A stretch of 16,582 bases of DNA from Streptomyces sp. MMG1533 (GTDB taxonomy: Bacteria > Actinomycetota > Actinomycetes > Streptomycetales > Streptomycetaceae), in NCBI RefSeq assembly GCF_001279775.1, contig NZ_LGDG01000030.1, positions 1-16,582 on the forward strand. Direction: 5' to 3'. Shown piece after piece: positions 1 to 7,813 of the stretch. How positions within the stretch are numbered: the stretch's first letter is position 1; each line of letters opens with the position of its first letter. The translations under genes and the position numbers were made by a program. The notes under the pieces were generated by a model. It saw only the letters and a program-made list of their open reading frames with translations, was not told the DNA's origin and ran no database searches.

Positions 1-26
1 CCCTCCCTCCCCCTCCCTCTCCCCCC
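1..26. other. C-rich tract, G-quadruplex-capable on the minus strand
   Basis: The first 26 bases contain only C and T. On the complementary strand they read as five G-runs of three or more, separated by one to three bases. That meets the usual pattern for an intramolecular G-quadruplex. The tract lies about 100 bases upstream of the ClC gene and touches the window edge, so its full length and the gene to its left are unknown. No function can be assigned from sequence alone. Confidence 0.5.
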
Positions 27-27
27 A

Positions 28-45
28 AGCAGAATCAGCAGAATC
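28..45. repeat. Short tandem repeat, two copies of AGCAGAATC
   Basis: Two perfect adjacent copies of the 9-mer AGCAGAATC occupy 28-36 and 37-45, just after the C-rich tract and upstream of the ClC gene. Two copies are too few to show function. They could be a binding site pair or chance slippage next to the low-complexity tract. Confidence 0.4.
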
Positions 46-123
46 AGGAGAAGCGCCATCACCGAGCCGAAGCCCGGAGAGGCTGGGACCGCTCCGGGAA
101 ACCAGCCCCAAGAGGCCGACCAT

Positions 124-1437
124 TTGAGGAACATGCTGCGTCGGCCCGAGTACCGGCGGGCGTTGGGGTTCTGCGGCTTGATCGGGATTCCGGTGTCGTT
201 GGTCGCGTTCTGGTTTCTCGTCCTGCTCCAGGAGCTGGAGAACCTGATCTGGGTGGACTGGCCGCACGATCTCGGGTGGACGGATCCGCCGTGGTGGTGG
301 CCCTTTCCCCTGGCTCTGGTGTCAGGTCTGGTCGTCGCCATGGTCGTCCTGCGGTTTCCGGGCCGAGGAGGACACATCCCGGCGGCAGGCCTGCACTCCG
401 GAGGGGCGTCGAAAGCCGCGGTTCCCGGTGTGGCCGTCGCCGCGTTGGCCAGCCTGCCGCTGGGCGCCGTGCTCGGGCCCGAGGCACCGCTGATCGCGCT
501 CGGCGGTGGTCTGGCGCTGGTTTTCCGGGATCTCGTACGCGCTCCCGCGACCGAGGCGAGCACGGCGTTGCTCGGCGCCGCCGGCGCCGCTGCGGCCATC
601 TCCGCGATCTTCGGCAGTCCTCTGGTGGCGGCGGTGCTGCTCATGGAGGTGGCCGGGGTGGGCGGGCCGCAGCTGTTCGCGGTGATGCTTCCCGCGCTGC
701 TGTCCAGCGGAATCGGCGCCATCGTGTTCACGGGCTTCGGCCACTGGACCGGGCTGAAGACCGGGAGCCTCAGCATCGGACTGCCCGCTCCGCCCCTCCT
801 CGACACCGGGGACGTGCTGTGGTCGGCGTTGATGGGTCTCGTCATCGGGGCGGCCATCCACTGGATCATGGTGGGCGGACGGATCGCAGCACGCTTCGTG
901 TCCGCACATCCGTTGCGCAACACGGTGCTCTGCGCACTCGCCGCGGCAGGCTGCGCGGCTCTCTACGCGGTCGTCACCGGCCGTTCGCCGTCCGAGGTCT
1001 CCCTGTCCGGCCAGGCCACCCTGAAGCAACTCGCCGAGAACCCCCATGCGTGGTCGGTCGGCAGTCTGCTGGCGGTCCTGGCGTTCAAGGGCGTCGCGTA
1101 TGCGCTGTGCCTGGGAAGCCTTCGCGGCGGTCCGACCTTCCCCTCCTTGTTCCTGGGCGGAGCTGTGGGCGTCCTGCTGTCACCCCTGCCGGGACTCGGC
1201 GTCGTAGCGGGTATGGCGGCGGGTATGGCGGCCGCGTGCGCCGCCGCGCTGCGGCTGCCCGTCAGTACGGTAGTGCTGGTCGTCCTCGTGGTGGGCAACT
1301 CGGAAACGGTACCCGTGATCGTGCTGGCGGCCGTGGTGTCGTTCGTGACCACGGAGTTGCTGCCGCAGGGACCGGGGATCCCTGAGTTCAGGCCACGAGT
1401 CGGTCGAGCGCGTCGTCCAGCGTCGTCGCGGCCGTGA
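124..1437 (+). CDS. ClC family chloride channel/transporter
   Basis: This encodes a 437-residue polytopic membrane protein that moves chloride (or exchanges Cl-/H+) across the cytoplasmic membrane. The ClC selectivity-filter motifs appear in order: GRGGHIP (residues 80-86, first anion-binding motif), GPEAP (118-122, with E120 at the gating-glutamate position) and GGPTFP (335-340, the GxFxP motif). Many hydrophobic segments lie between them. No cytosolic CBS domains follow, so it is the short bacterial form. I chose the TTG at 124 because AAGAGG lies eight bases upstream. The ATG at 133 has GAGG only three bases away, but removing three residues would not change the call. The last 50 bases overlap the convergent GH15 gene. 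Whether it is a channel or an exchanger cannot be told here. The family call is secure. Confidence 0.93.
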   Translation: MRNMLRRPEYRRALGFCGLIGIPVSLVAFWFLVLLQELENLIWVDWPHDLGWTDPPWWWPFPLALVSGLVVAMVVLRFPGRGGHIPAAGLHSGGASKAAVPGVAVAALASLPLGAVLGPEAPLIALGGGLALVFRDLVRAPATEASTALLGAAGAAAAISAIFGSPLVAAVLLMEVAGVGGPQLFAVMLPALLSSGIGAIVFTGFGHWTGLKTGSLSIGLPAPPLLDTGDVLWSALMGLVIGAAIHWIMVGGRIAARFVSAHPLRNTVLCALAAAGCAALYAVVTGRSPSEVSLSGQATLKQLAENPHAWSVGSLLAVLAFKGVAYALCLGSLRGGPTFPSLFLGGAVGVLLSPLPGLGVVAGMAAGMAAACAAALRLPVSTVVLVVLVVGNSETVPVIVLAAVVSFVTTELLPQGPGIPEFRPRVGRARRPASSRP

Positions 1438-3205
1438 TGAGGGAGAGATGGGTGAAGGCCTGGGGGAAGTTGCCCAGTTGCTCCCCGCTGGGGCCGATCT
1501 CCTCGGCGAACAGGCCGACGTGGTTGGCGTACGTCTGCATCTTCTCGAAGGTGTAGCGGGCCTGCGGGAGCCGTCCCGCGCGGGCGAGGGCGTCGACGTA
1601 CAGGAACGTGCACAGGCTGAATGTCCCTTCGGAGCCGCGCAGTCCGTCCGGGGAGGCCTCGGGGTCGTAGCGGTAGACGAGGCTGTCGGAGACGAGGACG
1701 CGGTCCATGGCGTCGAGGGTGTTGAGCCAGCCGGGGCTGCGGGGGGACAGGAATCCGACTCGGGGTGCGAGCAGCAGAGAGGCGTCAAGGACGTCGCCGC
1801 CGTAGTGCTGGACCAGGGCCTGCTCCTTCTCGTTCCAGCCGCGCTCCATGACCTGTTCGAGGATTGCGTCTCGGGCCTGGGTCCAGCGGACGGTGTCGGC
1901 CGGCCTGCTGAACTCGGCTGCCAGCTTGAGACCGCGGTCGAAGGCGGCCCAGCACATCACCCGGCTGTAGGTGAAGTCCTTACGGCCGCCACGGGTCTCC
2001 CAGATGCCCTCGTCGGGTCGGTCCCAGGAGTCGGCGAGCCAGTCCAGGGTGGCGGCCAGGCCCTTCCACCCGTGATAGCCCGCCTGTTCGCCGACGGCGC
2101 GGCCCTCGGCCAGCGCGTAGAGGGCCTCGCCGTAGATGTCGAGCTGCAGCTGGTCGGAGGCGGCGTTGCCGGCCCGGACCGGGTAGGAGCCGCGGTAGCC
2201 CTCCAGGTGGTCCAGGATCTCCTCGGTCAGATGGGGGTCGCCGTCGACCCGGTACATGATCTGGAGGGGTTCGTCGTCCGGTCCTTCGCGGGCGCGCAGG
2301 CGATCGCCGAGCCAGTGGGTGAAGCGGGTCGCCTCCTCCACGAAGCCGAGGTCGAGCAGGGCCCGCACCGACAGGGAGCCGTCCCGCACCCAGGTGTACC
2401 GGTAGTCCCAGTTGCGCTCACCGCCGACCTGCTCGGGCAGTCCCATGGTGGCGGCGGCGACCGGCGCGCCCGTGGGCGCGTAAGTGAGGAGTTTGAGGGT
2501 GATCGCGGAGCGGTGCACCATCTCCGTCCAGCGGCCGTGGTAGCGCGAGGTGCGCACCCACTTCTGCCAGAAGTCGATGTTCTCCCAGAGTTCTTCGGTG
2601 ACCTTTTCGGTGGTGGGCGACGGTGGCGCCTCCCCGCCCGGCGCACAGACGGTGAACACCGCGGCCGCCGACTCTCCGTCGTTGAGGGTGATGGTGCCTT
2701 GGACGTCCTGCCCGTCCCGTTCGAGCGGGATGCTGCCCTGAAGGTACGCGGTCATTCCCGGAGCCCGGAACGTCGCCGTGCGGGGAGTCAGGTCCAGTTC
2801 GTGGGTCGCGCGCGCGTAGTCGAACCGCGGCCGGCATTCGAGGCGGAAGCGTACGGTGCCGCGTACCGAGCGGACGATGCGCACCAGACGGTGCCGGTCG
2901 GTCGCCGTCGGGCCCGGCTGGACCGGCATGTGGTCGAGGATCTCGCCGACTCCGTCGGGTGACATGAAGCGGGTCACCACGACGGCGGTGTCCGGATAGT
3001 AGAGCTGCTTCCAAATTCCCTCGGAGTGCTCGGGCGCGAGCAGGAAATAGCCGCCGCGGTCGTGGTCCAGCAGGGCGGCGAAAACACTGGGCGAGTCGAA
3101 ACGCGGCGCCGCGAACCAGTCGATCACGCCCTCGGACGACACAAGAGCGGCGGTCTGCAGGTCCCCGACGAGCCCGTGGTCGGCGATGGGCGGGTAGCGG
3201 TCCAT
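1388..3205 (-). CDS. Glycoside hydrolase family 15 protein (trehalase/glucoamylase-like)
   Basis: This 605-residue GH15 enzyme is predicted to hydrolyse alpha-linked glucosides such as trehalose or malto-oligosaccharides, releasing glucose. The N-terminal beta-sandwich region begins with DHGLVGDLQTAALVSSEG and IDWFAAPRFDSPS. An (alpha/alpha)6 catalytic domain follows, with the family signature NWDYRYTWVRDG (265-276). By family analogy the general acid is E403 (in GIWETRGG) and the general base E568 (in LFAEEIGP, followed by GNFPQAFTH). There is no signal peptide, so it should be cytoplasmic. The ATG at 3205 has GGGAG about eight bases upstream. It is the last gene of a three-gene operon, 13 bases after the DUF2252 stop, and its 3' end overlaps the ClC gene by 50 bases. 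Actinobacterial GH15 members include true trehalases, but sequence alone does not separate trehalase from glucoamylase. Confidence 0.93.
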   Translation of the reverse strand: MDRYPPIADHGLVGDLQTAALVSSEGVIDWFAAPRFDSPSVFAALLDHDRGGYFLLAPEHSEGIWKQLYYPDTAVVVTRFMSPDGVGEILDHMPVQPGPTATDRHRLVRIVRSVRGTVRFRLECRPRFDYARATHELDLTPRTATFRAPGMTAYLQGSIPLERDGQDVQGTITLNDGESAAAVFTVCAPGGEAPPSPTTEKVTEELWENIDFWQKWVRTSRYHGRWTEMVHRSAITLKLLTYAPTGAPVAAATMGLPEQVGGERNWDYRYTWVRDGSLSVRALLDLGFVEEATRFTHWLGDRLRAREGPDDEPLQIMYRVDGDPHLTEEILDHLEGYRGSYPVRAGNAASDQLQLDIYGEALYALAEGRAVGEQAGYHGWKGLAATLDWLADSWDRPDEGIWETRGGRKDFTYSRVMCWAAFDRGLKLAAEFSRPADTVRWTQARDAILEQVMERGWNEKEQALVQHYGGDVLDASLLLAPRVGFLSPRSPGWLNTLDAMDRVLVSDSLVYRYDPEASPDGLRGSEGTFSLCTFLYVDALARAGRLPQARYTFEKMQTYANHVGLFAEEIGPSGEQLGNFPQAFTHLSLITAATTLDDALDRLVA

Positions 3206-3218
3206 AGAGGTCTCCCTT

Positions 3219-4637
3219 TCAGGCTGCTTCAGCCGCTACCCGCCCGGTTCGGACGGCGTCGACGAGTGCCTGGTGGTCCTTCTCGTTCTGGTCGGCGTAG
3301 TGCTCGGCGAACGTCACCAGCGCCCGGTCGAAGGCGTCGCCTCCGCCCAGGTAGGCGGCGATGGCGATCCGGTCACCCGACCTCGCGTGCGCGCGGGCCA
3401 ACGTGGCGCCGCACAGTTCACCGAAGGTCCGCATGCCGGCCGGCGCCATCGCCTCGGGTTCGGCGATGCCCTTCCAGTCCCGCAACTGCCGTACGTAGAA
3501 GTCACGTCGGCGGCCGTCGATGCCTTCGACGCGTTCCCAGCCGAGGAAGATGTCGCTGGTGGCCTGCATCAGCCGCTGTCCGGAGACCACGCGCTCGCCC
3601 TGTGTCCGGTAGCCGCCCACACCGGCGAAGGGTGCCAGCACCGACTCGTCCGCCTCCTTGGCCTGGAGGAACAGTGGATCCTCGTCGTCCCTGCCGAGCA
3701 GGAGCACGATCCAGCAGCGGGTGCCCACGCTGCCGACCCCGACCACCTTGCGGGCCATGTCGGCCACCCGGTACTGCTCCAGCAGGAAGCGCCGGTCCGA
3801 CTGCAGGGTCTGACCGTAATGTTCGATCAGCCGGTGGATCTCCTTCTCCAGCGCGCCGCGTTCGACATCCGGAAGCAGGTCCTGGAGCGGCGTGATCAGG
3901 GGCGGGTCCGCTGCGATGCGCGCCTTCCCGTCGACGATGTGGGTGAGTTTGTCGAAGACCTGGAGGCTGTCCCTAGTACGTGCCTTCGCCACCGCCCGTG
4001 ACCAACGGTCGCGGGTCCTCGCGCTCAGCTCCGGGGCGAACTGCGCCCGCACCCACTCCTCGTCGAACCGGGCATACCACACGGGGAGGTTGCCCATCCC
4101 GGCGAAGTGCCGCATCCACTCGCGGTAGGACCGCACCGTCGACCGCACGATGCCGGCCCGCTCCTTGGCGCTGAAGTCGTTGGCCCGGCCCGCGATGACG
4201 AAGCTGGCGGACAGCCGCTTGACGTCCCACTCCCACGGGCCGGGCAGCGTCTCGTCGAAGTCGTTGATGTCGAACATCATGCGGCGCTCGGGCGAGGCCA
4301 GCAGACGGAAGTTCAGCAGGTGCGCGTCGCCGCACAACTGCGCCCTGATCCCGGACCGGGGGGTGCCGGCGAGGTCCCCGGCCATGATGGCGGCGGCCCC
4401 CCGGTAGAAGCGGAACGGTGACTCGGTCATGCGGCCGTAGCGGATCGGTACGAGCTCGGGCACCCGTCTCGCCGACTGGGCCTCGATGACTCCCACCGGG
4501 TCGGGCCGCTTCGGCGTGGGGGCGAACTCGGCGTGGCTGGAGCGGGGTACGGACGACCGGGCGGCCTTTCCGAGTGCGGCTCGCTCCTGCGGGGTGCGGT
4601 TCCTGGTGTCGCCGGCGGCCAGGTGGTCAGAGGTCAT
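3219..4637 (-). CDS. DUF2252 family protein, kinase-like motifs
   Basis: This 472-residue soluble protein belongs to the uncharacterised DUF2252 family (COG4320). Family hallmarks are FRFYRGAA (75-82), CGDAHLLNF (102-110) and DINDFDE (123-129) followed by GPWEWDVKRLSASF. GDxHxxN followed by DFD resembles the catalytic and metal-binding loops of aminoglycoside-phosphotransferase-like kinases. Further on, VGVGSVGT (299-306) and LQAKEA with K327 resemble a glycine-rich loop and its lysine, so the motifs occur in permuted order. A phosphotransfer role is therefore possible but unproven. The ATG overlaps the stop of the GMC gene by 4 bases (ATGA), with GGAG eight bases upstream, indicating translational coupling. 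GH15 follows after 13 bases. No signal peptide or membrane segment is visible. The family call is secure; the function is not known. Confidence 0.9.
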   Translation of the reverse strand: MTSDHLAAGDTRNRTPQERAALGKAARSSVPRSSHAEFAPTPKRPDPVGVIEAQSARRVPELVPIRYGRMTESPFRFYRGAAAIMAGDLAGTPRSGIRAQLCGDAHLLNFRLLASPERRMMFDINDFDETLPGPWEWDVKRLSASFVIAGRANDFSAKERAGIVRSTVRSYREWMRHFAGMGNLPVWYARFDEEWVRAQFAPELSARTRDRWSRAVAKARTRDSLQVFDKLTHIVDGKARIAADPPLITPLQDLLPDVERGALEKEIHRLIEHYGQTLQSDRRFLLEQYRVADMARKVVGVGSVGTRCWIVLLLGRDDEDPLFLQAKEADESVLAPFAGVGGYRTQGERVVSGQRLMQATSDIFLGWERVEGIDGRRRDFYVRQLRDWKGIAEPEAMAPAGMRTFGELCGATLARAHARSGDRIAIAAYLGGGDAFDRALVTFAEHYADQNEKDHQALVDAVRTGRVAAEAA

Positions 4638-6220
4638 TGCAGTCGCTCCGCTATGTGGTCCCCGACGCGCAGGGCGTTGGCGATGGCGGTCAGCGAGGGA
4701 TTGACCGCTCCGATGCTCGGGAAGAAGCTCGTGTCTACGACGTAGAGGTTGTCGAGGTCGTGGGCCTTGCAGTTGACGTCGAGGGCGGAGCTTTCGGGGT
4801 CATGGCCGAAGCGGACCGTGCCCGCCTGATGCGCGGTGGCGCCGATGGGCATGCCCTTGTGCAGATAGATGCTGTGCGACAGGAGACGGTGCTCGTGCAT
4901 GCCCAAGTGGCCGAGCATGTCCTGCAGTTTGTGCCGCAGCCGTTTCAGCCCGGCGATGTTGTTCTTCTCGTCGAGGGCCAGGTGAATGCCGCCGTCCCGG
5001 TCCAGGGTGACGCGGTTGTCGGCGAGGGGCAGGTCCTCTCCGCACAGCCAGAAGTCGACAGCGTGGTGGGCGAGTACCTCGAACGGCATGTCGGGGGCCA
5101 CGGCGCCGGCCCAGCGGGGCGCTTCTCCGTGGATCTGCTCGGAGTCCGACTTGCCGAGCATCTGGATGCCGCCGAGAGGGTAGTCCCAGTCGTCGGATCC
5201 CAAGTACCAGTCGTGCAGCGCCAGGGTCTTCTGGAACCTGGTGTCGTTCGGCTCCCTGGACACGGCCATCAGGGCCAGGTTGTTGTGCCGCATGTAGTGC
5301 CGGCCCACCACGTCCGAGCCGTTGGCCAGGCCCCGTGGATGCCGGTCGCCCGCCGAACGCAGCAGCAGGACGGCGGAGTTGACGGCGCCGCAGGCCACGA
5401 CCACGATGTCGGCGCTGAACTCCACGGTTGAGGCGTCCCCGTCCCCCACCGTCGCGACGACCGAGGTGACGCTGCGGCCGGTCGCGTCCGTGTCGAGACG
5501 CCGCACGTCCGCATGGGTGAGCATCTCGACGTTGGGATGTTCGAGGGCCGGGTCGACGCAGATGACCTGCGCGTCGGACTTCGCGCCGACCAGGCACGGG
5601 AATCCGTCGACGCGGTCGCAGCGTATGCAGGCGCTGGTGTGGGTGGCCCGGCCCCGGTCGTCCTGGGTGAGGTTCACCCCGATGGGGAGGTGGAAGGGGT
5701 GCAGGCCCTGCTTCTCCAGGTCGTGGCTGAGTTGCTGGATGCGCGGCTCGTGCTGGACCGGCGGGTGGGCGTACTGGGCGCTGGTGGGGCCCTCGGTCGG
5801 ATCCTCGCCGTGGCGGCCGTGGACGAGGTAGAGGTGCTCGGCCTGCGTGTAGTACGGCTCGAGTTCCTCGTAGGTCAGTGGCCAGGCCGGGGATACGCCG
5901 TCGTGGTGGCGCAGTTCACCGAAGTCCTCGGGGCGCATGCGGAAGAGCGCAGCGCCATAGAACTTGGTGTTGCCGCCCACGTAGTAATTGACCTCGGGCG
6001 GGAACTGGTTTCCGTCTTTGTCGTACCAGAACTCCGGGGCACGGTATTTCCCCTTGACGAAGACCGCGGTGGATTCCCAGTTGTCGCGTTCGCGGGGCAG
6101 ATAGTCACCGCGTTCGAGAAGGAGGATCCGCTTTCCGGTGGGTGCCAGTCGGTGCGCAATGGTGCCGCCGCCCGCACCGGTGCCGATAATGATGACGTCG
6201 TAGTGCTGCGCGTCGGTCAT
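4634..6220 (-). CDS. GMC family FAD-dependent oxidoreductase
   Basis: This 528-residue flavoprotein of the glucose-methanol-choline family (COG2303/BetA type) oxidises an alcohol or sugar hydroxyl. The N-terminal Rossmann FAD site is YDVIIIGTGAGGGT (7-20; GxGxxG at 13-18), with E36 at the end of the second strand for the ribose. The C-terminal GMC domain carries H464 (in ATAHQAGT) and N507 (in IGAVNPSLT), the expected catalytic His/Asn pair. A central segment has three cysteines (C198, C201, C209), not part of the minimal GMC core. The open frame continues far upstream, but homology begins at MTDAQHYDV, so I start at the ATG at 6220. Its Shine-Dalgarno site is weak. There is no signal peptide. 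It is the first gene of the GMC-DUF2252-GH15 operon and ends in a 4-base overlap with DUF2252. The substrate is unknown; a sugar is plausible given the neighbour. Confidence 0.93.
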   Translation of the reverse strand: MTDAQHYDVIIIGTGAGGGTIAHRLAPTGKRILLLERGDYLPRERDNWESTAVFVKGKYRAPEFWYDKDGNQFPPEVNYYVGGNTKFYGAALFRMRPEDFGELRHHDGVSPAWPLTYEELEPYYTQAEHLYLVHGRHGEDPTEGPTSAQYAHPPVQHEPRIQQLSHDLEKQGLHPFHLPIGVNLTQDDRGRATHTSACIRCDRVDGFPCLVGAKSDAQVICVDPALEHPNVEMLTHADVRRLDTDATGRSVTSVVATVGDGDASTVEFSADIVVVACGAVNSAVLLLRSAGDRHPRGLANGSDVVGRHYMRHNNLALMAVSREPNDTRFQKTLALHDWYLGSDDWDYPLGGIQMLGKSDSEQIHGEAPRWAGAVAPDMPFEVLAHHAVDFWLCGEDLPLADNRVTLDRDGGIHLALDEKNNIAGLKRLRHKLQDMLGHLGMHEHRLLSHSIYLHKGMPIGATAHQAGTVRFGHDPESSALDVNCKAHDLDNLYVVDTSFFPSIGAVNPSLTAIANALRVGDHIAERLQ

Positions 6221-6321
6221 GCCGGCCACCGTCCTCGGAATGTGCTCCGGTCCTGCCGGTCGAAAGGGGCATCCAGCCCGACCACCAACGTATCTCCGGG
6301 GGATGGTTCCGGCGAGTTGGG

Positions 6322-7215
6322 CTATTCGGGTGAGCCGAGGCGCCGGGACACGGCGGGTTCCCGCGCGATGACCGCGCCGGCGGTGATGCCGACGGCCACC
6401 ACGACGCAGAGGACGATCAGCCACGACAGCAGGGTGAAGACCGCCCCCAGCGACCCGTACCGTTCCAGGCTCCGATTGAGCGCGGCGGGTACGTACAGCT
6501 TGGCGATCACCGTCAACGCGGTCATGGCCGCCCCGGTGACGACCGCACCGGGCAACAGGGGCATCCAGGGGACGCGGCCGACCAGCAGCAGGTGCTGGGT
6601 CCACCACCAGACGCCCACCTGGAGGGCCAGCAGAAGCGGCAGGCCCAGCCACAGCCCCACGCCGAATCCGTTCCGTACAGGCCCCTGCAGCACGAGCACG
6701 GCCAACCAGACCGCGATCCACACCAGCCATCTCCAGGCGGCGATCCTGGCCCCCGCACTCGGCAGGCGCCAGGCGCGTTGGCAAAGCCGTTGCATCGCAC
6801 GGCTGCACGCGGTGGCGGAGAGCAGCACCATCAGCGCACTGACCACCCCGGTGCTCTGCTGCAGACTTTCGGGATTGACCTGGTAGATCAACTTCAGTTG
6901 CTGGTCGGCGGCGCCGTTGATGCCGAGGACGTCGTGCACCGAGTTGACGATCTGGTCGCGGACGGTCTGCGGGGCGAAGGAAGCGACCAGGAAGAGCAGG
7001 GGAACGACGGTCAGGAATGCCTGGGCCGCAAGCCGTGTCGCGGAGTCCAGCAGGTTCACGGCGATCAGATGGGAGGTGAGGCGGGTGATCACCGGGAACC
7101 GCCGCTCGGAGGCGCTCCGCAGCCGTGACAGCCGGGCCCGCAGATCCGCCGCCCGCCGGTGCCACCGGCTCGTCCCGCCGTCCGCGGCCGAACCGGATCC
7201 TCTGCCTGCGCGCAT
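6322..7215 (-). CDS. YihY/BrkB family inner membrane protein
   Basis: This is a 297-residue membrane protein of the YihY/virulence factor BrkB family (formerly mis-annotated as RNase BN). A basic N-terminal cytoplasmic stretch of about 50 residues precedes LTSHLIAVNLLDSATRLAAQ and about six hydrophobic helices, ending in ITAGAVIAREP. Its length is typical of the family. The frame stays open further upstream, but I chose the ATG at 7215 because GGGGAG lies a few bases before it and the family-like sequence lies inside. The stop lies 101 bases upstream of the GMC start in the same orientation, so it could be transcribed with that operon or separately. The role of the family is not settled; export of a metabolite or signalling at the envelope has been suggested for relatives. 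Confidence 0.85.
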   Translation of the reverse strand: MRAGRGSGSAADGGTSRWHRRAADLRARLSRLRSASERRFPVITRLTSHLIAVNLLDSATRLAAQAFLTVVPLLFLVASFAPQTVRDQIVNSVHDVLGINGAADQQLKLIYQVNPESLQQSTGVVSALMVLLSATACSRAMQRLCQRAWRLPSAGARIAAWRWLVWIAVWLAVLVLQGPVRNGFGVGLWLGLPLLLALQVGVWWWTQHLLLVGRVPWMPLLPGAVVTGAAMTALTVIAKLYVPAALNRSLERYGSLGAVFTLLSWLIVLCVVVAVGITAGAVIAREPAVSRRLGSPE

Positions 7216-7813
7216 GCTGCTCCCCGGGTCGGGTCCGGGCCGACGCCCGAGGCGTGACCGCCTCACCAGGGTGCCGCCCAGGCGGCCGCCCGGGTCAGCG
7301 GCACCAGCACCGTTGTGCCGTATGGGTGACAAAGGCCGCCGGTGGTGTTCCGGCGAAAGCCCGGATGCCCGGGTGCGGGCGGTGACGATGGGGGCCATGC
7401 GTGATTCGGGCGCCGTTGCCCGTCGCAAGATCGGCAGGCGGCAGGAGCCTTCGGCCTGATGTCGCGGCTCGACCAAAGCTCCCGGTGGACGGCGGCCGGG
7501 CCGGCCCTGCTGCCGCCGAGCGCCGCCGCTGTGGTGAAGACCGGTCCCTCTCATACCTCCTCGTACGTGGTGCTGGTGGGCTACTGCCCGGTGGCCGGTG
7601 CCGGCCTGTTGCGATGGAGGTCTGTGCGACCTTGGCCCCGAGCTCGGCCCGCGTTCGGCTCGGGAGGCTGCGTACGTGGCTGGAGAACGCTCAGGACGAG
7701 GCGATCGTGTCGCTGTCGCTGCTGCCGGGGCTGTAGTTGTGGCTGTATCTGTATCTGTGGCCGGTGGGCAAGGGCATCTACCGGCTGACCGCCTGGCCAG
7801 GGCCGGTCGGCCG
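7216..7813. other. About 600 bases without a convincing gene
   Basis: This lies between the YihY start and the cyclase stop and must hold the YihY promoter. Open frames exist on both strands but show no family I know and no good start with a ribosome-binding site. The only coding-like stretch is on the plus strand at about 7660-7802. It reads LRTWLENAQDEAIVSLSLLPG, then a TAG at 7734-7736, then LWLYLYLWPVGKGIYRLTAW in the same frame. That could be a decayed membrane-protein gene, or chance in GC-rich DNA. A short direct repeat (CTGTAT twice, near 7743) lies inside it. Confidence 0.4.

Noticed and set aside
1448..2962. Plus-strand open frame of 504 codons
   Set aside because: It is antisense to the GH15 gene, which has clear family motifs. 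Long antisense frames are common in DNA of this GC content.
6221..7165. In-frame open extension upstream of the GMC oxidoreductase, which would give an 843-residue protein
   Set aside because: The extension is antisense or out of frame to the YihY gene, is Arg/Pro/Ala-rich low-complexity sequence, and the FAD-binding start of the family begins exactly at the ATG at 6220.
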